A stretch of 64,000 nucleotides of DNA, taken from positions 508,192 through 572,191 of the forward strand of contig NW_019091477.1 in NCBI RefSeq assembly GCF_001949145.1. Direction: 5' to 3'. Position 1 is the stretch's first letter, and each line of letters starts with the position of its first letter. Below are positions 46,201 to 58,200 of this stretch, in pieces. A program made the translations under genes and the position numbers. Source of the DNA: Acanthaster planci (lineage: Eukaryota; Echinodermata; Asteroidea; Valvatida; Acanthasteridae). Below the pieces are notes generated by a model. The model had not been told where the DNA came from. It ran no database searches and worked only from the letters and a program-made list of their open reading frames with translations.

Positions 46201-49200
46201 CTGGTACACTGACTTGTTTTGATGAATTTCACATAATGTATTCTTCAGACTGACAATGATTCTAGCTGCACAACACATCTCTGACGTGGGCTAGATTTCA
46301 GACCCAGATGCCATTGCCAGAGCTGTCAGTTTTCAGATAATACCAAAAAAACCCCATCTCTTGATGCGTAATTTCACTTTCCAGGCCAAAACACTGACTC
46401 ATGTTGAGTGGGAACTTCCAATGTACAGGACCTGCCTATCAGCAAAAGCTGAAAACAAAGATGGAGCTGTGTTTGGAAAACAAATGACCAGGACAAGAGG
46501 CAAATTTAAGCCTGCAGACATGAACATAAACCCGGAGGTGTAGTTTTTATTTCCTTGAACTGTGTGGTAAAGGAGGGACGTCAGGGTGAACAAACAGAAA
46601 ACGTCCTCACCTTGAGAGGAATCCCAGAATTTGACGGTACCATCTGCATGCCTGCACACAATCAAAACAATACACGTGTACAGAAGTGTGGATTCACACC
46701 GTAAGAGTACTGCATTTCAAATGTTTCTATGCTACCATGAAACCAAAAAAATACAAAAGACTTTCAAAGGGAAAGCGCACGAAGACAGCAGTCTGATTTC
46801 AACCACCACTTGTTCTACCAACTCATTCATGTGTCCTTCACAGGCTTCCTTAGGATGGGAAGCAGTTACATGATGAACAAAAATCATGTGAACTGTCATT
46901 TTGAATGGAATAAGATGAGATTCAATTCAATCCAATCTTCACAATGGGACATGGTTGCTGTCTGTAGTTGAGATTTTTTTCAAAGCTGTCAAACGTTGTT
47001 CCTTTTTTAATACACAAATGTGACCGCAGTCACAGTGGACGAANNNNNNNNNNNNNNNNNNNNNNNNNNNNNNNNNNNNNNNNNNNNNNNNNNNNNNNNN
47101 NNNNNNNNNNNNNNNNNNNNNNNNNNNNNNNNNNNNNNNNNNNNNNNNNNNNNNNNNNNNNNNNNNNNNNNNNNNNNNNNNNNNNNNNNNNNNNNNNNNN
47201 NNNNNNNNNNNNNNNNNNNNNNNNNNNNNNNNNNNNNNNNNNNNNNNNNNNNNNNNNNNNNNNNNNNNNNNNNNNNNNNNNNNNNNNNNNNNNNNNNNNN
47301 NNNNNNNNNNNNNNNNNNNNNNNNNNNNNNNNNNNNNNNCTTCCACCACTTCCCCAGCCTCCTCCTTTGACTGGCCAGTTCTGCAGGAAAACAAAGACAA
47401 AACAAAGTCCAATAAATAAATGTAGCTCTGTAATCTTGGCTGAGAAACACAAATCTAAATCCTAACACGTAAGCCGACGATTCCGGAGAGCCATACCGAC
47501 TACATGCAACTGATTAATAAAAACCAGCAGATATTTAATCATGGCCTGAGTTTTCGGGCCATTTCTGTCGGGTTGTTCTTTGTCGTGATGTATCGATCTC
47601 TCCCTCTCTTGATAGTTGATACTGCAACTGCACGGATACCCACAGTTACTATTATGAGTAGGTTCTTGTACCAGAAACCTGCTGATCTGATAGGGAGACA
47701 AGCATCTGCCCTTATAACCGGTGCCACATACCGTACACGTACCAGGAATCTGTCAGTACCAAAGGATGCAATTCCGGGAAATGAGAGATACAGTGTACAC
47801 GAATGAGGTTACGCTTCGCAGTCATGTCATCTGCTAATGTTTCCACCGGCTTCACCGTAATGTTCTTCTCGTTAACGGCTTAGAACACGAGTCTTTCCCA
47901 GAGCAAATCCAAGAGTCCTGGATGTACGTGTATTTGTGGTTAATCCTACGTGCAAGGTTCTACCAATTAATTGCCTATCGCCATTGCGCCGGCTGCCAGG
48001 CCTGATGCGTTTTGCAGGTTTCTGTCACAAGTAGTCGTCTCGCCAGCACATTATTATTTTTTTTTCCTTGCCTGGCAGCCAAACAGTAAAGTGGGCGTCT
48101 GCTGTGCTACAGAGGCCGACAGATTTGGGCATTAGTCTGAGAACTGTGTAAACGTGATGTTCTGAGATTTGGAGTGCGTGTACCTTGACATTTTGAAATA
48201 TTGATCCTCTAATGGAATTGCGATTTATGAGAGAGTATAGCATACATGCAGCCCCTTTAAGGCAATTTCTAGAACCAACTTCAAACAGTTCCTTCTCATC
48301 CTAGACAGAAGCTGTAATGTTGAAACTGTGTCAACCGTGACCAAATTCCCCAATGTGTCAACATCTGCCCATGCGTGAACATCTCTACTGCTGAATCACA
48401 GCATTAAAGGTACGGCACTCCGCCATTAATGTGAAATTGACAAAGGATTCAGTAACGAAACAATAGCAAAAAACCCTGAAATTAGCAGAACCAAGAAGCT
48501 AGACATTAGAACGGCAAAAACCCTTGGAAATACTGTGAGGTATATTAACTATGGGTCTATTTGTTTCACATGGATTTGGATTGCAATCAGTGATGCCAGA
48601 ACTGGTTCCTGCTATCCATTAGGTGGGTTTTGGTGTCAGTGAACTGACGACAGATCGCTGAATGCAATTCGGATCCGTGTGAAACAAACAGACCCAAGGA
48701 TGACAGCTGTTGAAAACTGAACACAACGACCGCCCCGCGCCTTTAAAGCAAGCTGTGCTCTAAAAGGCTCTTTATGCAGTGTTTAACACTGACTAACTTG
48801 CCAGCCAGGAACTCTGCCAACCGCGAAATGGGGCCCACGTTCTTCCACCCTACTTAGACTGTTCCAGATTCCTATGATAAGCACCAAGTTGTTTTTTTGG
48901 GGGGGGGCCGTAGACAGAGTTCTGTGATTACAGGGCTAAATTTAAGACGGCTTTTAAAGTGTCAAACCAATAGGGCCCCGATTTGCATATTCCCTCTTTG
49001 TAACGTGTTAAATAAGGGACAACCATTTTGAATTTTTGAATCCGTAGAGTATCCATTAGAATGAACGTGCCCACCTACATGTAGTCCCCAAATGCTGAGT
49101 ACAACTGAGCGTTCAAATCATCTTCTGGAGATACTGTGAGGATGGACAATGGTGGCTCAGGTGAGATATCAAAGCTTAATGGTATCCATCACTTATTGAT

Positions 49201-52200
49201 CAGTGTGAGTCAAGCCCCCCAAAAGTTCTCCCATTTCATAAATTGAACCCGAAAAGTTAGAACAAATAATGAAAAAACACAATATTTCTCTTCACTGAAA
49301 TCTTTCAGCTGCTGGAAACGCGTTCCACCTCCAGCCAACTGGTCTGCAGACTGCAAAGAGAGATCTCACCTTTTTACTGTACAACTGCTTCTTCCTGTTC
49401 AGGCTATTTGAGCCGGCGGAATACAGGTGCGGTATGAGATCCGAGGGACAGTCGGAATAGTATTGCACACAGGTGACTGGGGACTCGTGAAGGTCCATGG
49501 GATAGGGGTTTTCAAAGCACGGATACCTGTTGACAGAAGACAGGGAACAAGACCAAAAATACACACAAAAAATCATCCCCGGACAAAAATTGATGTCAAG
49601 ATGTTTAATCTTCAAATTCAATACTCAAAGCGATGATAGGCAACAGGGGGCAAATTTTGCCAGACTTGGGTGAACAGAACGAGAACGGAAATGCTGAATG
49701 CCATTGGGTACACCTCCCAAACGTATTCAATAATTCAGCAGTTAATAATGGTTCAATTCCCTCTGCCCAGGATTTTTTTTTTCATATTCAACTCCTTCCA
49801 ATGTATCAGGCCATCCACTTTCATGGGGGAGTTTACATTATCTATCCTTCAGGGGCACTGACTTAAGATTAGAAAGGCTTTTTGGTGCCAAAATGTGGAC
49901 TTTTCTTTCCTTTTCCTTTCTATAATGTGAAATCAAATAAAAATTCAACCATTTGTCGAAAACCGGCATGATTGAGGAAGAGAAACAAATCATTTCATGC
50001 GGCCTCTGGGTGAATAGGCAACTTGAGATCGTGGAGGAATTGCTAGTACAATCTGGGCTGCACTATTAACATTCTGCTGCCTAAACTGAGTAAGCATTTT
50101 CAAAACTGTATGAAACTGCAGGGATTGATTAAAACTGAAACAGGTGGGGATGCCAAATGAATAATAGAGTGGCCCTCAGGTTGGACAGCAAATCTAAGGT
50201 AAAGGCAGTAGCACAGTTGGGAATTGATTTCAGGTATACTGGAAAGGCTATTCTGTTGAAAGTTCAACGCTTTCCGATACCTGCAAAGCCAATAGACTTT
50301 ATTTACGGGGCCGGCCATGTTGAATTTGAAAGCAAGGGTAACTCCTCGTTTTTGAATGTTGAGTACAAATAAAGCAATAAAATGAAATTTCATTGACAAA
50401 TTTGCACCAGTCTACTCTGATAAATAATTTCAAATTTATGATTGACCAGACAGAATTCTACATTGCCAGAAAACGAAAATTATTGAAAGGGAGGCTTGGA
50501 AAGCACAGAAGTATAAAACAGTCTGGTGCCATCCTAATCGACAGTTCACAATATGTAAAACAGATTTGGGGAATAAGATAAAAAATGGCCTCCATGTGAA
50601 TAGGGTCCATTCTTCATGATTAAAGAAAAATTCAAACAGCGCACATAAAATGGTACAGCTGGGAATGGTAAACAAACAAATTACATCACGCTGATGTAAG
50701 TACGCAATTGCAGATCACAGAGGAGGTACGAGTTCACCGACCGACTTCCGCTAGAAAGGCGCAAAGCCAAACAAAAGCCACAGGAAGTGGCGGCTGAATG
50801 AGAAGTCACGCGGGACGGCTGATTCACTAATCAAAGCTCCACTGGGTGACCATAACGCATTCAGATTACAACGGCAATATCTTCAAGGAATTGTACGGGC
50901 TAAGTTGTAATCTTCATCCGTACATTTTCTCTTGCATCTGGTTTTTTTTGTTTTGTTTTTACATATTTTGCTCAGCAACACAAGGGCTCACTGCCAAAAA
51001 AGAAGTTTTACATCTCAGCACGTCATTTCTAATGTGGGCAGCAAAAAGGAATTTTCAAAGATGGCTGTGGCTTACCCTTGTGATGTGAGGTCAACGACCA
51101 CGAGGTCACTCTCCAAAAGGACCACTACAGCATATGGTTCCTGGGGATCTGAAAGCAGAAACAACGTTGTTACTCGCTGGCCGACAGGCACTAGGCTGTC
51201 CATATACATGAATCTAAGGATGAGGCTACTTAATATGTTTAAAACCAAGACAATCGAGCCGCACTGGATTCGGTTGACAGTCAGGATATCAAGTGGTATT
51301 TCTTCACATGTATAAAAAGGTTTGCACACCACTGGCTATCTTAATACTGGTGATCATCTCACCTGTGTAAAACTGCTGAAACGTCACCTGAATTCGTGCA
51401 ATATGAAATAACTTACAGATCAAGACGGCCTGTTAGAATATGGAAGTTGTTCTCCACAACCAAGAGGGATTTCTAGAAACACGGCAAGCAAACACTCATG
51501 ACCAGATTGCTATTAATCCCCCTTGAAAGAAAAACTACCAGCAAAGGTTTACCGAGGGCAAATCCTATTATAACTACACAAGAGCATGACTAGGCTGAAA
51601 CCACACCATCAACCGATTATGCTAAGTGGCGACCTGGCTGAAATAACAGAGAATGACTTCACACAGCAGGAAAAACCAAGAGAAAAGATAAAAGGACCCC
51701 TGAAGGCCCATCCCTGAATAAAAGAATCTTTCATCCCCGAGTCACAAAATGACAGAGCTAATTAGATCTTTGCATGAATTGGATCAACGCTGCCGTGATC
51801 CCCACACTAGAAAATCAAATTGCAAATGTTAAAACAACCGGCTGCCATCATATTCGGCTCATTTCGGCAGCTCTTGGACACGAGCCAAAGATGGGGCCTG
51901 AGGTAGGCCAAAAAAAAAAATTTCCTTCAAGAGCTAGTAAACGAGGGATAAATGAGCCTTAACTAGATTCAATTGATTCTTAATTGGATTGACGTGACAC
52001 GTGAATATGGGTTGAAAGTTAATCTCATGACTCTGGTAAAACAAATTCTGGGCAACGGGAAAGATGAAATGTTTCCTGCAATGACTTTTTTTTTTCACAG
52101 GGGGACCTCTTTTGTTGATAGGTCAACACTAGGTACTGTATGAAAGGTTGGTAGTCGACACACCGGTTGGTAAGACACAGCAAAAAACAAGACCAAGTAA

Positions 52201-55200
52201 GTCAGAAACACTCTTTGCCAAGACGTTGGTTTCTGTCGTGCACATTTGCTGCTTCCCGAGCTGTCTGTTCCTACTGTAACAATCCCAGACCCCAAGCGAT
52301 AGAAAAACCCACAAAATAAACAACAAACAAACCGCGGGACAAAAATACAAACAAACAACGTTTGGGTCTTACTGCTTGGCCAGGGGTTGTCACACAGACA
52401 CAGGAAGTCCACGACGGTGTGCTCCATTTCGAGAACGGTGGTGGTCTTGCCTTGCATGATGGTGATACTGGGAGTACTGCTGGCCTTCTCGTACGGCAAA
52501 CCCCCCGAAAAGAGAATGAAGGGGTCCCTGAAAGAAGATCGGAGGAAACATTTCACATGGCTCTTCTAAAATATGATTCAATCTCAGAACAATTGCGCTC
52601 TAAGTCTTCTTGTACATTTTCAGATTTCCTTCCATCCACCCCTGTTCGCATTTTCTTGGCGATTTTGAAAAGAAACAGCTTATTAAAGGTTACTGATCAG
52701 TTTTATTAAGAAGCAAGCTTGTTCCGAGGGCATCAACTCAAAATGACATGGCTAGGTTAATGAGGAGGTTCATCATTAAAAGATATTGAGACCTTGACTG
52801 ATTTCTCACAGTACTTGGTTCAGCTTGACAAAGACTGCGGTTGCTCTGCAGTATCTTACCCGTTCTTCACTGACCTCCACTCTACTTTGAGTACTGGTGT
52901 GCATGGCTCAGGCTTCAACCCCTTGGCAGGCACTTTAGCTGTGGGTGAGTTCAGGGAAGAATACAAAATTACACAAGGGTCTTACAAAAGTACGGACAAA
53001 CTTTTTGTGTCCACGCAATGAACACTTCGTGGCAGAAAATGAGACAGATGGACCTGGGCGACAGGACATGATTCGTGAAATTGAAAACCCAATCCTGAGG
53101 TCGGAGAGAGATTGAGATTGGCAATTCTAGACCGATTCAACCGGGCTACGTTGATGCCTTAGGGCAAAGAGGCAGGGGAAACAGGAAGGAGGGGTTGACG
53201 AAGTTTGGTTCCCTACCATGCGGCGAGATGATATTTGCCGGCTTGGTGGCATTCTTGACACTCCACGTGGTCAGGGTGCCGTCGGTGTGGCTGACAATGA
53301 ACTGCTTGCCTTCGTGGTGCCAGGAGATGCAGCGCACTGGCTGGCTGCAGTTGAAGCGCTGCTCGGCCGCCCTGGTCCGCAGGTCCCACATGGCCACCAC
53401 GCCCGTCTCAAAACCGATCAGAAGCTAGTTCAAGCGATGGAAATTGTGTGAAGTGAAACAATGGACACCGAGCCCAATCCAATCATGAAAAAATGTAACA
53501 ATAGAGACCACGCCCTGCTCAAAACCAACAAGAAACTGGCTCTAGCAGTAGAAATCACGAAATGAAACAATGGACACCACACCCGACAATAAAACAATAG
53601 AGACCAAGCCCTTCTCAAAACGAGTAGGCGCTGATTCCAACAATCACATTATTTACAATAAAACAATGGCCACCACACCTGCCTCAAAATCAGAAACAGG
53701 TTCAAACTATTAAATAACTTGTACATGAAAACAATGGCTATTGGCCACCACTTCTGCCTAGTTTTGGGAGTCTAACAGTATTACAAAGAGGTACATGTAC
53801 ACTGCATTTCATGTGACATAACATGACTGCCAACGGCATTTTAGGAAGCGCACCGTACCATGTCCGTGGAGGCGTGCGGATTTTCAAATCTGTGTATTTC
53901 TGTTGGCAGTTTCAAGTACGCCCGAATGTTGAGAGACTTTGAAGGCGCGTGTTTCCACACACATCCGTGTAAATTGAACGCCAACTGTCAAACATCACGT
54001 GACTGGAAATTCTCTACACATGTGCATGTACCCTCCCTTCTAAAATGAAAGTCAGTTTTGCAGTAAAGGCCTATTTTTATAAGTTACTGCCAAGCACAGA
54101 TCAGGTACTGTACTTCATCCTTGCCCACAAGCATTATCCTTCATAATTGAATTTTTTAAGTACAGTGTGGGATAGAAAAATCTTTTCCATTTTCTTTTTA
54201 TTTATTGATTTGTTAATACAAGGATGAAATACATATGTACATATGCATTTTCTCTCTCTCTCTCTCTCTCTCGCTCTGAAAATTGGCCTTGGGGAAGGGA
54301 AAACCTTCAGTGACAGTGACAAATGGTCCGACCGATACGGTGTCACAAGCGTGGTGGGATGGAACTGACCTTGTTTGCATCTGTTGGGTTGTCGCTGAGG
54401 TGAACAACTGGCCCAGGATGGGTCTTTCGTGACCTGAAATGCAAATTGAAGTCCCAATCAAACCGCACATCTTCAAACCCCTTTAGACCCGGCAAGATTT
54501 TTCAAACATCCAGCCGGAGGATGTGGGCAAAGACTTTATGGGATGTGGGAAGATAGAGACAGGGCAGTACTTCCCACAGAGTTTCGGTGCAAAGGATGAA
54601 ATGGGTGCCATTCTGCAAGGGGGATGATTTTGATGGATTTCGATGGGTCTTCTGCAAACTACATGTATGTTAGAGGTTACGGTTAAGGCAGTCCGCCTGC
54701 TGCAAGCTTGTGGCTGACCGCAGCAGGATAAGTTTGAAAATTGCCAACCTGAAGACATGTACAGTGTATATTTATGATTCCTGTGTACATGTATCCCATA
54801 GACATGTACATGCTATTTGGCAAGATGAGATTCTCAACCAAAATGGCCAGTGAGGTCTTGTGTAATTGGACAACGTAAGGATTTTTTTTTCTTCCACCAA
54901 TATATAGCAATCTGCTTGCATAGCTGCAAATATGGCCAGTGCCTTTGGTAGGCTCGTCTAGTGAGCAGAAATGCTGTTGATGTATTTGGATACGAAGAAA
55001 GAAACATCCAGGTGGATGAAGACTTTTGCACTAGTCAATGGCACTATGGGAACACCATACATAAACTACATGTATACCATCTGATCCAGCTCTGAATGGA
55101 CAGAGTACATGTACATGAACAGCACATGGACATGTATGGAAATGAATCTCCCATTATGGTCTCTGGACCCAAGTCAGAAGCCACTGAGGCGATAAATGAA

Positions 55201-58200
55201 AACTATGGAAATCAGCCCAATTGAAGGTGACATGCCTGATTAAGAATGTACAACAATACACACTATTTACTAAACACGACACTCCTTCCTCCTTCCCATG
55301 TCTTTCCCCCTCCCCCCCGGCAGAAGATATTTTTTCTCCTGCAACCATGACTGATGCCACCCGACCCAGATTGGCGACGAATCCGCATGAATATTTTAAA
55401 GCGGATCGGTCACGCGTTCCTGTGAATTAAAGATTTAAAACGGTTTGCTGCAACATGGCTCATGCAATCAACTTGTGACTGCAAGCCATCAGAAATATAT
55501 AAAAGGAAAAAAAAAAAAAACAGGTAGCGTCACCACGTTTCTCATGCCAAAACCTTTGATGATATTTAAAAGCTAAACCTTTGGTATGCGCAGCTTATTA
55601 CTGAATGACCTTAATCACAGATGCTCTTTTGGGAGCTTACGCAACGAGGAAGCAAGCTTTCTTACAACAATGACACATGTGCATGAACATCCTGTAATGC
55701 TTTGTGAAGATTAAGGATAATCACAAATAAAAACAAAGTCGAGTTATCAACTTAATTCCTAAAGCTTTGTGGCATACAAGCACAAGTACATGTCAGCCTT
55801 TGAAACCTTCTGTCTTCTTAAGAACCTCTCAAACTCAAACAGACAGTGGTGTTAAATTTGGTAAAACTCGGTTTGTTCTGTTTCATGTTTGTTTTCAAGG
55901 CCTCTGTTTCAGGCAAGTAACCAATAAAGTTGAATGTTCATTTCATTTATTTTGGTTATACAATAAAAGACAAACTCAAAAGTATCCCTGGCACTAAAGC
56001 CTCAGGGCCTAAAAATGGACCGAAAATTTAAAAATGATCGAATCAGTTTGAGGATGAAAAACCAATCATGTTGGACTGGAATCCATATCATGTAATGCAA
56101 GGAAACGACAAATGCACTTTTTTTTTTCAGAGAAAGGTGGACACTAGGTTGGCAAAGGCACACCCGCAGAGTCTCATTGGCAGGCACCAATCTTGACCTT
56201 TGTTTTGCCAGGAGGAAATTTATCACCAGGTTTTGAATGAAAATGGAAGATGTTTCTAGCGCATATAAATTCAAAAATCTATTTGTTGGTTCTACAGCAA
56301 ATATGGCCTGCACAGCGAATCACATGCAGATCAAGTTTAAAGGGAGTTTGAGGGCGCTGTTAACAAATTACAACCTCTGAGAAAACATCCCCAGGGTTCC
56401 ACTGTCGCCAAATGGCAAATATAGACGTAACAACCTTGGCTGTAATCCTGAATGACTGATAAGAAAAAAAAAATGTATTTAACACTGCATGCAAAAAAGT
56501 AAAAGGATGGCCAAAAGTTCATTTGGCTGAAAAATTCCATTCAAAAGTTGCCGGCTGGGGACCCTTGACCTGCTGAAGAAAGAGTACATGTAGCTTAGCA
56601 ACACCCTTCACCAGGCTTTCTGTAACATTTAAAGAGTAAGATTTTGGCACCTGTCTAGTGGTCTCTTTATCGCTCAGCCCTCAAAGTATACTTTGAAAAA
56701 AGGTTTGAGTACTCACAGCTCGATGGCTTTGTTCCAGTTGATGACATAACCGGAGAGAACAAAGGACTCAATATTGACGACGTGGACGTTCCCTCTCTCT
56801 GTGCCTATGTACAGCCATTTGCTTTGGAATGGGAGGGTACAGTGTGTTATTCTGTAGGGAAAAAAAGCGACAAGAAATTTAGCCAAACCTGTTCTCTTTT
56901 CCCTCACTGCTGGAACAGGGCATGCACAATACCCACCCCAAGTTAAAGTGCACCCCCAAGCCGCAAAAAAAAAGACAGATAGTTGTAGGTTTTCCAAGCG
57001 GGTTCTTGCATGCGTTCTGTATGTACGCAAAGACCATACATTACGGAATAATTTCATTACGCGTAATCAGCGTGCTCCGAGTCAAACGCGCCACTAGGCC
57101 GCCAATCTCCATTATAAACACGCGCCTAAGTGGCGAGTACCAAAAAAAACGCCCTCTTTTGTTCCGCTCAGAGCAGATCACTGAAAATACTTTGGGGATC
57201 CCTGGAACCCTTTTGTCCACCTACATTAGACAGTGTGAAGTCAGGGCCTAACGACTACCATTTCCTGACCCCTTTCCATATATGCTGACCAAATGAACTA
57301 CTTGTTTTACAAGTTTCCTTCATCTTTGAAGATCAAGGTGTCCAAAAAGGTTTCAAACCCTGAATTTCTCAGTTCACATTCACTGATGAAGATGTCTCAA
57401 CCGGCCATTTCACAACCAAAAGTGCTCCATCAGCTTGCTTTCAAATTTCTTTTTTTATCTGATAAGCAGGAGGCACATTTGGTAAGCTGAAACGTCAAAC
57501 TTGAATCGTAAGTTTGAAACTTATTTTTGTCTCGCAAAGCTCTCGCAAAGCACTTAGCACACGGTTACTCTGATTTTAAACTGTTCTTCTATGAAACCTT
57601 GTATTGGATGGTGAAAGTGTATTTTAACGTGCACATGCACACACCGATCCCCTGCTTTACAATGTGCATTACAAATGTATTGTAAAGAAGAGTGCCATGA
57701 CAGTCACCTTCGGAAAAAAAATGTGACAACCAACAAAACAATGGCAGAGAATAAAACCTTGCCAATAATCAAACAGTTTGTCTGTAGTGGGTAGCGGTGG
57801 AAAGGGGGGGGGCTAACGCACCTTTCTCTGTTGAATTTAAGTGAGTGTAGTATTGCTGGTCGTTTCTGTCGTAAGTTCCATAGATGCAGACTGTCATCGG
57901 CACACACACTGACTAGAGCACCCTGGAGGAGAAAAGAAAGAAGGAATTATACAAGAAACTCTGACGCCGCAAAACAGCTTGACCCTTGGCCAGGACATTC
58001 TGGGACGAAGCCGGATCATGTCGGGAGTCGGTAGTGAGTCAAATCAAAATCAAATCACAAGTCTATTCACAAGTTCCGTTGTAAGCGACTGAGGACCAAC
58101 AGTGGCAGGGCGATGCGCGAGTACAAAGTTCGTTTTTTGAAGAGCTTGCGTCGACTTGACTCACGGTTTTTGTGAGGGAGGTGCGAGGACCTACAAAGGT

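Noticed and set aside
47007-47468. Long frames through the N run
   Set aside because: Unknown bases cannot contain stop codons, so the frames are artefacts; only 47340-47380 is coding by homology.
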